NCBI GenBank assembly: GCA_011316235.1
Contig: QQBE01000003.1
Coordinates: forward strand, 746,298 to 810,297
Reading direction: 5' to 3'
Origin: Mycothermus thermophilus
Taxonomy: Eukaryota; Ascomycota; Sordariomycetes; Sordariales; Chaetomiaceae
DNA: 64,000 nucleotides
The notes under the pieces are model-generated. The model searched no databases, was not told where the DNA came from, and saw nothing but the letters and a program-made list of their open reading frames with translations. Both the position numbers and the translations under genes were made by a program. Position 1 is the stretch's first letter. Each line of letters opens with the position of its first letter. Positions 36,527-47,538 of this stretch are shown here, in pieces.

Positions 36527-37516
36527 ATGAAGTCCATCTTAATCCTTCTCTCTCCTCTCATCACCCCAGCTTATGCTGGGTTCCATGATTGGGAGCCTCC
36601 GGGGCCGAAGGATGGTACGTCCTTCCATGTGGCTCACTCATGAACCATCGTTCTCCAAGAACCGGGGATATGGCTGACACGGGACTCTCTAACAGTGCGC
36701 GCGCCGTGCCCGATGCTTAACACTCTCGCAAACCACGGGTTTCTCCCACATCACGGCAGGGACTTGACACGCAAGCAGGTAGTTGACGGCCTCTACAATG
36801 GCCTCAACATCAACAAGACGGCTGCCAGCGCTCTTTTCGACTTTGCCCTCATGACTAGCCCCAAGCCAAACGCCACCACTTTCTCGCTGAACGATCTCGG
36901 CAGACACAACATCCTCGAACATGACGCCAGTCTAAGGTTGGTTCCTACTCAACTCTAGCATTCCCATTGAAGCCATGATTGAGCTGACAATCTCCGGAAA
37001 CCTCACAGCCGCACCGATGCTTACTTTGGAGACGTCTTGGCCTTCAACAAGACCATATTCGAGGAGACGAAGCGGCACTGGGGTAAGAGCCCGATCCTCG
37101 ACGTCACTGCCGCAGCACGGGCACGGCTCGGTCGCATTCAAACCTCCAAGGCTACCAACCCGGAATACTTCATGTCGGAACTGGGAAATATTTTCACCTA
37201 CGGCGAGTCCGTCGCATACATCATGTTGATCGGCGACGCCAAGACGGGCAAGGCGAATAGGAGATGGGTGGAATACTGGTTTGGTGAGTTCTCGCCATTC
37301 TGTTCCTTGTTCGCTGTTTCTTGAGTGATGCTGACTGTCGGTGAAACTGCAGAGAACGAGAGGCTGCCCACTCATCTCGGCTGGCGTCGGCCGAGTAAGG
37401 AGCTCACCAGCGACGTTCTGGACGCTTACATTTCCCTGATCCAAAATATCACGTTGACTCTTCCTGGTGGAACGGACCCCGTCAAGCGTCGCGCTGCATC
37501 CCACTTCGGTTGGTGA
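36527..37516 (+). CDS. Secreted heme-thiolate peroxidase (unspecific peroxygenase, short type)
   Basis: Exons 36527-36614, 36696-36936, 37009-37283 and 37353-37516 join in phase to 255 residues. Residues 1-17 (MKSILILLSPLITPAYA) form a signal peptide. The proximal heme-ligand motif is PCP at 33-35 within RAPCPMLNTLANHGFLPHHGR, with Cys34 as thiolate ligand. The distal Mg-site motif is EHD at 104-106, followed by Ser108, as in the short (about 26-30 kDa) peroxygenases; long ones carry EGD. A FMSELGNIFTYGES stretch supplies a candidate acid-base Glu. The family uses hydrogen peroxide to oxygenate C-H bonds or halogenate extracellular substrates. N-glycosylation sequons are present (NKT, NAT, NIT). 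All key motifs are intact. Confidence 0.93.
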
Positions 37517-39436
37517 TGTGCTCATGATAGCTTTGAGACTCCAGACGGACAATCTTGCCGAGTGGAGCTCCGCATGCTAATACCAGCAATCTGAGGACTC
37601 TGTGCTTCAGGATATCCCAAAAATGTCCACTTTGCGTTAGAGAAGTAGGTGGTGGTGTTGTCCAGGAAAGAAGCTGTGTATAGTTCCTCCAACCATTCTC
37701 TCATATCCTGAGAAAGCCTGAGAGTTAGACGCATTTACCTGAACCACAACAGAGTGCTCCATTATTTCATCCTCGCGACTCGACTTAGCTTCAGCCATCC
37801 CCGAGTTACTTGTAGGCAGTTCATCACATAATCTTTTCGCTCCCGCCATGTGGCCAGCAGCGCTTGTCTCAACACGCCTGTCGATGGTTGGAGACCTCAA
37901 ATGACACCCGTTATTATGGAGTGTTGATCATGTCCAGTGTTTCCGTTCGGTCAAGGCCTTGGAGGCCCGGCCGGTGTAGCCCTCATGTTAATCGCTGTGG
38001 TCGCCTATGGATGAACCTTTTGAGCGGATACAGGCGATCTTGATGCGTCGTTGTGCATAAACTGATCGAGGAAAGACTGGCGAGTCTCAGAGATCATGTT
38101 AGCTCTCCGTTTCATTCCTGTCTCCTTGAGCTCACTCGGCGTGATGGCCGCGTCGGTGATTATCTCATGGACGAAGATGAGTCCGTAAAACAGGACCTTC
38201 TGCTAGGGACCAATGGTTCCCTTCCCAAACCTTTTGAAGCCAATATTAATAGAAGGTAACACGTGTTGAGGAGGTGGCTCTCGGTGTGTGTCGTGTCCAC
38301 GTGCCAGGCGACTCCGTTGATTATCCAGCCAGCAGTTTTCGACGGTTCCCAGCAAGGGTTGATCCCTCCGTACCACTCCTGTAGTATTCAATGCCCCGAG
38401 TATCTAGGACTTCATTGAAGTCAGGGTCGAGGAGGATAACATGGACCAGTCAGCATGATGACCAATGTCGATGTCATTAAGAGAGGGTCAGATACAGTCA
38501 GGCTTTCCCCGTCAAACCGTTTGAGATGATGGCCTCCCTCTTCTGATCTGTTTGCTCTCCACACGTCAGAAAGGAGCTTATATCGGTTGATCACTCCATG
38601 TTCAAGCTTGGATCATAGCCGCCATCTAATATGTCCCCGCTCAATGTCATCATTCTTGGAGCTAAGGCAGCGTCACAACTTGGACCTCCGGCGCAAGCCT
38701 GTCATATGGAAAAGGGTAAGCATCTCTCAGATCCAAATCCAATGGTGAATTTCCTGGGGACAACTCCCCAAGTTGAAAGCTCGCTTGCTCTGACAAGCCG
38801 CATTCATTGTTTGAACCCAAGTCCATGCTGAAGCTATTCCCTTTTCACGGAACATCACAGCCGGTTGCTTCTGGAGACAAAGAAGCATTGTTATTATGGC
38901 AAACGTTCATAGCACATCTGGGTGTACGAGCATCTTTCAAAGCCCAACGGGGCATGCGCCTAGCGTCCACAGTGACCCTGGTGTACAAGGAGAGTGTTAG
39001 CCGTGTTTCATGACATTCATTCAAAGATCCCATGCCCGTCTTTCCTCGTGAAGCATATTTTCGCGGTAGGCTGCAATCGGCTTTGATGTTCAGAAGCGAC
39101 AGATCGATACAGATTCAAGAAACACATCTACCCTTGACTTACCCCCGAGCCCCTGAGGGTGACTGTGTACTCGAGTCGCTTGTTCCAGCACTTCCTTACT
39201 CTCGTGAAAGCTTCAAACGATGTTTTCTCACGATGTCCTGAGTCCGGAGATGAGAGTCCCGCGTGATGTTTGAGGAAAATTCCCCCCGCGACTCGCACGC
39301 CCGTCCCCCGGCGCCCCGGCCGGCCTGGCCGGTGCCCGCTCCGGACCCGCGCCAGCTCCGCTCCGGCCGTTTTGGGAAGAAAAGACGGGGCTCTCCGCTC
39401 TCGACGGCGACGGTGCATGGACCGCCTAGATCCAGG

Positions 39437-39442
39437 TATAAA
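39437..39442 (+). promoter_or_regulatory. TATA box with CT-rich downstream leader
   Basis: TATAAA, followed within 40-70 bases by CTCTTCCTTCTTTTCCTCTCCCC-like sequence, looks like a genuine core promoter. The nearest downstream gene starts at 40706, so the leader would be over 1.2 kb or spliced (a donor-like GTAAGG lies near 39976). Confidence 0.4.
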
Positions 39443-39795
39443 TTGAGGGGCTCTCCCCAGGTGTTTCGAACTCTTCCTTCTTTTCCTCTCCCCGTCGGCA
39501 AGTGCCAAATCGACAAGTGTCGACTCCTGGATGGAAAAGGCCTGATCTCCCATATCATGACCTTCATCCTCCGGGATGATATAAAACAGACTCTGACGGT
39601 CCTGGTCCCTCGCCCAACGGGCACCCATGGGGGGCTGGGTAAGTCGGAGTCGGACCCGACTCTGAGACCAGCCTGGTCCTTCCTCTCCATGAGGCACTGG
39701 GTGAAAGGAGTTGGGAACATTTCTTTTTTCTTTCTTTTTCTCGTTCTTTATCTTGGCCTTCTCGCAAGCTTTCCGCACCACAGCAGCATCATCAG

Positions 39796-39860
39796 CAGCA
39801 GCAGAGGCAGCAGCAGAGGCAGCAGCAGAGGCAGCAGCAGAGGCAGCAGCAGAAGCAGCA
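39796..39860. repeat. 12-base CAG-type tandem repeat
   Basis: About five copies of GCAGCAGCAGAG (with the variants AGCAGCATCATC before and AGAAGCAGCAAC after). It would encode Ala/Glu or Ser/Arg/Gly runs depending on frame, but no gene is supported here. Confidence 0.85.
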
Positions 39861-40705
39861 ACAAGGATCCAGCGGGGTCGTCCAACGCGTCGGAACAGGA
39901 GGTGCCTTCTTTTCCATGGGGCTACCTTAAAATCGAGGCGGAGATCAAATCAACAGCACAGCAAAAACCCGCCAACGTAAGGATTGGTTGGTTGGGAGAA
40001 GCTGCTGCTGACATTGTTTTCTTGTTCTTAATTATTTTCTGCTGTCGTCCAACCTTGCGACTGTGACTGATATGTTGTGTGTGCCTGCGTCATGTGTCGG
40101 CTCTACTGTGTGTGATACATGTCCTTCACGTCCTTCCAGCTACCCGTGACTCTGACAGATCAAGTCCGCTGCGCCCCAAATGCTTCTCTGCTCCAATGTG
40201 ATGGTGGCGATGATATAGGAGAGAGATCAGGTGTTCTCAAGAGCCAGAAAAACAGCCCCTTCCAGTTTCCAATGTTCCATGTCGGTCTTCCTTTCCTTTG
40301 TCTTTTCCACTTGCCCAAGTCTCTCCAGCCTTCCGCCTGCCCGATCACAAGACATCAGTTTCAGCTTTTGGCTTGGCCGACTGTCAGGCAGGGACGATGA
40401 ACCGCCCAGGGAAAACTTTGATCACAGGCCAGGGAAGTAGCCGCCTGACAATAGGAAGATAGCAGTTTCGTCTCGGGATCCTGCGAGGTTCCATGATGCG
40501 TCATTGCCGATGTGAGCACTCAAGGTCTCCTTTTCTTGACCCCTTCTCTGCTCTGTTCTCTCCATCATTGACGCCCGGGTTGGACGTAGTGCGTCGTCAT
40601 CCAGTCCCTCAATCCCAATCGACGACCCTTGATCGCACACCAACGGACCATTCTCTAATCTCCTCAACCATCTTCACTCGTTGAGACACCTCCTTCGCTT
40701 CGGCC

Positions 40706-42131
40706 ATGGCATCACAGGCTTCGATGGCCCAGGTTCGCCGCCTGGAAGAACGTTTCCCTTGCATCCAGGTCCGGTATGCGCAGGCATATGACCTTCGGCG
40801 CATGGCACGCATGGCCAACGAGGTGTTTCAGCATGAAAGGGATCTCGACTACTTCGAACGCCACCGCGCTATTAAGATGGGCGATGAGCATGAGGCAGAG
40901 GCTGCTGAGCGCCTTCTAGCCGCCGAGACGGAATGGCGACATGCGGCTCTTCGGGGCGCCCGGCGCATCCCAGGACGCCATCTCATCGTGGCCACGTACA
41001 TGCGAAAGCCAGCTGATTATCTTTCTGGGCGTTCGAATTCTTCCTTGATGAGAGAGGAGATTCTGGGCTGTGAGTAGACCCAACTGCCAATGCGTATTGT
41101 GTGGCTGACCATGTGCCAATGCTGACAATATTATGGTTCTTCAGGGGCTGAATGGCAAGATCCGCGTTTTCCAACACACCCGAAGCCGACTGCCCATGCA
41201 ATCGCCACTGGCAACATCTCGCATGTCGACAACCTAGATGACGAGCAGCAATGCAATGAAATTAATCTTGAAGGGCTTGATTCTGTGCTGGACGCCTTGA
41301 CAATGGAACACGAGGGCCAACAGCTTTTGGTCTTGCCCAACAGCCTAGCCACCCATCGTTCCTTCGTGCGGATGGCTATCAACCAACACGCCGCTGAGCT
41401 TGCTGCCAACAACCCTGCAATTGGAAACATGTGGTTTGAGGATATTATCCCCAGTTGCTTCGGCTCTCTGGGTGCGGTCAACGGATGGGATTTGGGTAAG
41501 GATATTCATGGGCATCCTGAGCCATGCTCACCAATACGGTGGTCAATGGCATCGACACCTAGCTAACTGAATCACTGGGACATTAGTTCTTCGAAGCCTC
41601 GTCATTTCGCCATTGCGCTGGCACAGCTCTGACGGAATTGGACAAATTCTGCTCAATTGGGGTGCGGCAAGGTGCATCGAAAATGGCTGGACTGGTGTGC
41701 AAACCCTTGCATCTCACATAAACGTGTCAACAGCCGATGCTCTCCTCGAGGCAGGGTTTATTGAGCTGCTTCAAGATGGCAATCTGAGCCGGACAGATGT
41801 GTTCCGAGACCAACAGATCGCGCTGTATTGGCCCAGAGATCGCTTCCCCCCAATGGCACTGGCCTGTGAGATTCCCCCTGAGGCAGCAAGAACTCGAACA
41901 ATGGTACGGCAGCCTCTGGCCCCGAAGTCAGCGAACGAATCGCTCAGCAGCACGGCCGGAACCCGGAAGCGGCAGATGGACAACACTGTTGGTAGCGAAA
42001 CTGATCGGGTTGTCCCAACCAAACGTCGGGCGATTGATAGAAGGGCTGTTGTTGATTTGAAGACAGAGGACAGGCTGGGGACTGCTGGTCTCATGACATC
42101 CATTCCTCAGGCGCAGTTAGCGTTGGTGTGA
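40706..42131 (+). CDS. GNAT-like N-acetyltransferase domain protein
   Basis: Exons 40706-41069, 41145-41495 and 41587-42131 give 419 residues with matching phases. The N-terminal part has an FPCIQVRYAQAYDLRRMARMANEVF stretch typical of a GNAT beta1-alpha1 start. After the third exon boundary, residues about 239-295 read LVISPLRWHSSDGIGQILLNWG...GWTGVQTLASHINVSTADALLEAGFIEL. This matches motif A (x-P-x-x-x-x-x-GIG-x-x-LL) and motif B of GNAT enzymes. The usual R/Q-x-x-G-x-G/A is degenerate (SSDGIG), so activity is uncertain. The C-terminal 110 residues are polar with a basic KRRAIDRRAVVDLK patch, possibly nuclear. The substrate is unknown. Confidence 0.8.
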
Positions 42132-42733
42132 GTGATGTGGTTGATACTCAGCGCTGCGGCAGACTTGGCAAAAGATGAACTTGGCTCACTCATCTTCAAA
42201 AGGACGGAACCCATCTGTTAAGATGAATGGCAGTGATGGAATAGACAGGTCCAATCGCACGAAATGGGCTGTCCTGTACGAAGGAAATTTGAGCCGGAGA
42301 GCGCCATGCTTGGTATTATCAGTATTCGAGTTACATGTATTAGCACTTCAATGCCAAACATCTTTTCTCACCGCGCCGGACACTCCTGAATGAAGCGGCA
42401 GGGATTATGGGATCACGGACATCAACAAGAACATGATAGCTGAGGTGGCTGGCACGACACTGAGGATATAATATTAATCTAAAATCTGGGGTCAGAAGAT
42501 CAACAGAGACTAATCCCTGCCGCTTCAGACGCCCAGGAAACGAAGTGAAGAATGCCAGGCTAACTTTGGGTATATGAAGAGGTGTAACATCATGCCAGAT
42601 ATCCAAAACCAAAGTCATGCTGAGCCAGCCCAATGAGTACATACCATACAAAAGACATCATTCCCAGCCATCCCAAGTCATACACCATCCATCGTGATCA
42701 TTCTATCATGGGGTTGATTTCAAGAAAGAATAT
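42132..42733. other. Convergent 3' flanks with a foldback element
   Basis: The stop codons of the GNAT-like gene and the VWA gene face each other. A 137-base element bounded by a perfect 17-base inverted repeat lies in the middle. No gene is seen. Confidence 0.5.
42391..42527. repeat. Foldback element, 17-base inverted repeats
   Basis: TGAAGCGGCAGGGATTA at 42391-42407 is the exact reverse complement of 42511-42527, with 103 bases between. No clear target-site duplication is visible. Size and structure suit a miniature inverted-repeat element, or a strong hairpin in the 3' region of the GNAT-like transcript. Confidence 0.75.
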
Positions 42734-44172
42734 TCAGAAGAAAACGCCAGCGACAACTGCGGGGAGGAGCATGCCGAAGGCCAGGCTGGTGTCGCGCAGT
42801 GCCGGCGCAGCAGCGGTGACCACGCCGCCAGGGGCAGTGGTCGGCGTGCTCGGCGTAGGCTGGCTGGGAGTGGGGGTGGTGTAGGGGATGCTGGTGATCG
42901 GGGGCTCGCTCGTGATCGGGGGCTCGCTCGTGATATCGTCGCTCGGGGTCGGGCTAGTGACGACGGTGGTGAAGGACCCGATGGAGACCCAGGTGGTGCA
43001 GCTCGGGGTGGGCGAGAAGGAGCCGACCGAAGTGGAAGAAACGGGATCCGGGTCGGGCTCGTCGGTGCAAGGGTCGAAGGAGCTGCTGATCTGGACCGAG
43101 AAGAGACCCGTCTTGCCGTCCTCGGAGGTGACGGTGATGGTGAGCTTGATCTTCTCCGACGCGGTGTGCTCGATGACGGCCTCGCCCGTGGAGTTGGTGA
43201 CAGCCGAGGCGATCTCGGTGCCGTCCTCGTCGGTAATGACGACCTTGAGGGTGAGGTCGTCGATGGCCTTGACGGTCAGGTTGAATTGCTCATCGCTCTG
43301 GGCCTCGTACGAGAAGGTGTTCTTGCTAGTCTGAGCCAGCACGCCGGCGGTGTCCAGGCCTGGAAGCAGGGGGACCGGGTCGTCGCTCGGGCCGCCAATC
43401 AGGCCGTTGAGCAGAGTTTGGGCAACAAACACCGTGACATCATTGGCAGTGTAGATGCTCGAGAAGGTGCCGCCCGTGGCGAGAATGGCGTTGGTAATCT
43501 GAGGGTCCTGCGTCGGAGAATCGAGGTTGAGGAAGCCAAAGGAAACGCGAATGCCATTTTCCCCGGCCTTCTTGATAGCAGCGACAGTGTCCGGGACATA
43601 AGAATCGGGAGAGTCAACACCGTCCGTCAGCACAATGATGCCCGGGGCGCCGTCGGAATCCTTGGTGAGCTCATCGATGGCGGCGTTGATGCCAGACCCA
43701 ATGAAGGTACCACCATAAGCATAGATTCCGTCGATGGCGTCGTCGGCACCATCAGGATCACCGAGAGGGTAGAGCAAGTCGCCGGTCTCGGTGAACTCCA
43801 CCACGGCGAACCGGTCGGCCTCCTCGGGGCTTGCAGCCTCGGCAGGGGAGATGAGCTTCTCAGCCAGGAGCTTAGCGGCGGTCAGGCGGAGGTTGTATGG
43901 GTCGTTCCAGTCCATCGACCCCGAGGCATCGATGACAACGGCAACCTTGCGGCCACCGGAGCCGGCATCGATCCTGCCAAAGAGGGGATCGCAAGTGGCG
44001 TTGGCAGTGGGATCCGGTTCTTCTTCTCTCTTCCACCCAGCTGTGGTCTGGCCCACAAGAGTGAGACCAGCCGCTAGAAGGGCCAATCCACGAGTAACGA
44101 AATGCCTGTAGGAGGAAACCAAGTTAGCCAGCGTTCCTCAAAGCCATGGGTCGTAGTGGATGAGACCTACAT
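42734..44172 (-). CDS. Secreted VWA-domain protein, probably GPI-anchored
   Basis: Coding exons are 44171-44172 (AT) and 42734-44105. The 65-base intron (donor GTAGGT, branch GCTAAC, acceptor CTACAG) splits the initiation codon, so ATG is completed only after splicing, giving MHFVTRG and 457 residues. The open frame upstream of the acceptor is intronic. Residues 1-22 are a signal peptide. The von Willebrand A domain (about 53-240) has an intact MIDAS: D60-A-S62-G-S64, a Thr in YGGTFIGSG and an Asp in VLTDGVDSP. A beta-rich domain follows (about 250-350), then a Ser/Thr/Pro stalk with the repeat SEPPIT and a hydrophobic C-terminus (LAFGMLLPAVVAGVFF) after small residues, as in GPI signals. Likely a cell-surface adhesion or sensing protein. 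Confidence 0.9.
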
Positions 44173-47100
44173 TGTGTGACTCAAGTAACGACCGTAACTC
44201 TGCTATTACTCAAAGCGAATGACGTTGGATAAGTGTTCGAAGAAGCGGACGAAACTAGTTGGTAGATATAAAACCACTGTTCTGACAGTCTGCCCCGAGT
44301 TGTTGGGCAACATCAGACACACGGCGGGTTGGCGGCCTTCTTATGGACCGCAACGTGGCTCGGTCACTGGGAAGGAGAGTCATCGTGTCACCCCTAAACC
44401 GATTCACCGACACAGGAGGGCTGGCATGATGCGCGATGGCGCAACTGTCCACACTGCCAATAGCCGCTCTCCGATGAGGCGAAGCAGACTTGCTCATAGC
44501 CGGATGGCGTGCCTTGCGATTGTCCGAAACCCAGTTCCATGAGACGGTGCTCCGTGCAACCAGCCGCAAGCGTTCTCCGATGGACAGCCTCTCAGTCCTT
44601 TATTTCCTTGTTTGCGGCAGGGTAAAGAGAGTCATTATGCGGAACAACGAATCGTTTGTCGTTCAACGGCCATCCGCTGCCCACAGACGTCTCGACCTCA
44701 TCTGGGATGGTGGGTGGTGTCGTCCAATCATAGCATACAGACTCTCCCAAGACTCTCCCAGCCCGATGGGTACCAGCGCTGTGCAGTTCAGCCGCTAGAG
44801 GGTTTAGTCCGACCAGTCAGTTGAGCCGACGTGGTTGTGTCAGTGGTGGCGGTACCTGCAAACCGTCGGGATGGCCTGGTTTCTCCGCATCATAGGGCTG
44901 CATTCCCGTCTGCAAACCATGCCCCTGGATTTGGCATAGTCCATCAGGCAAAAGCCACCAAGACCACCAGACATCTCGGGCCACAGGTGTCCTGCCACAC
45001 CGAAACCGACTGACGCATTGCTTCCCGCTAAACAGCTGGATTCCTTTGATTCCAAAAATACCAAAATACCGTGCGAGCCCGGACACACGGTCGGAGATGA
45101 TCAGCACAGTGCAAGTCAACCGCGAGATGAAAGACATCGCAACTTGAGGGTAAGGCAGATTTGATTACGCACAACATCATAAGGAAAGAGATATTCTCCA
45201 GACTGGCAAAAATATCGACTTTGCTCTCTTGCGCACCTGTAGCCAATCTGCGAACTTCGCGACGCGCCCACACATACTCACATCCTCACGTACACACGAC
45301 GTTCACAACCTCATCTATGTTCCTGGTGTATGTACGCCACAGCGCATACCTCAGGTTCTAGGGTCTGGGTGTGGGCATGGATAACTCTAGAACCTGCATC
45401 GCCATCAGCCACAACAGCACATCTAGCTTCGTGTTTCCGCAAACCAAATGCGCCAGAAGGCCAGGCTGCAGGTGGAGTCACAAGTGCACTTCCAGAAAGG
45501 CGCCAGCCTGATAGCCCCGGGTTTCTGGCAAGACTCGCCATATTTGTGGTCAGGTTGAGGTTGTCCATCTTTTCCCGTTTCTCCAATACTTGACTGACCG
45601 CCCATTTGTGTCTTTGTGCCTTCCACCTCCAAGCATTTCTTGACAGATCACGCCCAGCTCATCACCTGAATAAAGGGCATGCATCACTTGCTTAAGTATT
45701 GACCCAAGCTGATAATCCCGTTCTCTTCCATCCTGTCTGTCTGCTGTCGTATGGCCTCATATTGAGGTAGACATTGGGTGTTGTTGTATCGCATTGCTTT
45801 GGGCATCAGACCAGCTTCGTGGAAGGATGACACTGGCTAGAATCTTTGTTGGGAATCTGTCCGCCAAAGCTGTTGAATCTCAAGATTCGAGGGTCCTGCA
45901 GACATCAGGACATCCATGGCCTGAGTCTCGAACCAGCGCAATACACTTGGCTGACATGTAGCTATGACCGAATATCGCTTGGTCCAGGAACATGCCCGAT
46001 ATAGAAACTTGCTAACTGCACAGCCTTCTGTAGCAACTTGGCATTGTTCAAGACAAGTTCGTCAAGTCACATGTTGTCTTGTCATGGATTCCGTCATCAG
46101 CTGGACGGTCCAGGATCTGGAAAGTCCAGGCTATAGGATTGAGTTGCCAGCTGGACACTGCTGCCACAGCGCTCGAGCTGAGGTACGGGTTCTGGAGGAT
46201 TCCTCGGCCCGCCTGCCTTCAGTTCATCGAACGTAAGACAGAGGCGCTGCGAATGGATGCCTGGGAAGCGGGCTGCGGACTTTGCTCCCAACTCTTCTTC
46301 CTCTTCCCCCGTCTAAGGGTTATCGAAACGGGTTACGCTGCCAGTGTCATTATCTGGACATATGAGAATCGTAATATTGTCAGGATTGGCTCATTTAACA
46401 CTTTGGGTTGCGATGAATACGGTCAGGCACACATATTCTGGGCTCTCCTCGGATTGTGTACCTACCTACTCATATTCTGCCAACAAGGATAGCGTTGATG
46501 TCTCCGAGGCGCTCTTAAAGTTCCCCAATTGCACCTATCCCTGTTCGTCACCGTGTCCTCCCAAGGACAATAAAGTGCCATGGAGACCGCCGACACATTA
46601 ATCACCGTAGTTGAGCAACTCAATGCTCTCTAATTACTCCGTATTATACTCCTTGAACCTACATCACTTATTAATAATACCCGTGCTGTGTCGAGTACAT
46701 AGCATCAAATAGAGACCGCACATTCGTATAACACACGACGAAAACCATGGTCCCTCATGATGCAGTCTTTACACCGTATCTTCGACAACATTATTATTCC
46801 AAAATTGACTTGAAATTTGGTTGCAATTCTTCCTTAGGACATCATCGACCGTGAAGCGCCGAGGTTGAGCGATGATGTTCAAACGCAAGGCTTGGCACAC
46901 GGAGCCAAATGCCCCAACTCGCTGTCGGAGACGCTGCATCCGCCCCCAACTGTCACCCTCGCAGGACAGCGTACCCGAAACGGCGGCACCGGCCGGTCGT
47001 GCTACCCCGGGATCGGGTCCGAGAGCGTGATGACACGGGATTCAGATCAAGCAGCGACAAAGAAACAACCTGGAAGTTTGTTTATGGTCGATCACTCCAC

Positions 47101-47538
47101 AGAAACATGACATCTTGAGACTTTTTAAGGAATTCGGCATGGTCCGTCCCGTCCTCCCTGAGGGCAGATACGGCAACTCGGCGATGCTCAGTTCTTCTCC
47201 TCACAGCCTTCATCACGATCCCGACGTACTACGACTCCATGAACAAACAAAACAAGCCTTCGCATGACACCGCGCCCCACAAACCTACCCGCCCCGGCGC
47301 GGCGAGAGCCGAGGGGTGGTGCAACGCTGCACGGCGAAGGGAACCCATGATGGCAGGACCGAATACTCGGGAGCAGAACGCCATCAAATGGATGGTACAT
47401 ACTCCTCGAGGATATAAGAGTTGAGGAAGACTCCTCGATCGAATTCCTCATGCTAAGCCTCGTCGTCGTCAAGTCCACTGCGAACAAGCCAATTCATCAC
47501 GACTCTCCTGGTGGTAGTTCCCCTTGAACACTATTACC
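44173..47538. other. Long intergenic region, no gene seen
   Basis: This separates the VWA gene start from the endoglucanase. About 3.4 kb holds only short overlapping frames without domains. One TACTCCGTA lies at 46635-46643. The last 150 bases carry the endoglucanase core promoter. Confidence 0.5.
47413..47418 (+). promoter_or_regulatory. TATA box of the GH5 endoglucanase gene
   Basis: TATAAG (in GGATATAAGAG) lies 126 bases before the ATG at 47539. Confidence 0.6.

Larger units (their letters stand above)
37517..40705. other. Gene-poor region with possible relics and an upstream promoter
   Basis: No full gene is supported in 3.2 kb. A short frame at 38053-38259 (EERLASLRDHVSSPF, then DEDESVKQDLL) has protein-like composition but no ATG, and an upstream stop. 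A 30-codon start at 38631 (MSPLNVIILGAK) resembles a decayed nucleotide-binding N-terminus. From 39437 a TATA box is followed by CT-rich, leader-like sequence and a (GCAGCAGCAGAG)n repeat. This may be a distant promoter for the GNAT-like gene or a non-coding transcript. Confidence 0.4.

Noticed and set aside
39263..40066. 267-codon plus-strand frame containing Ser/Arg/Gly repeats
   Set aside because: It runs through a TATA box, a leader-like region and a microsatellite; the opposite strand is equally open. It is better explained as non-coding.
45352..45396. Ten-base inverted repeat CAGGTTCTAG / CTAGAACCTG
   Set aside because: Arms of this length at this spacing are expected by chance in a window of this size.
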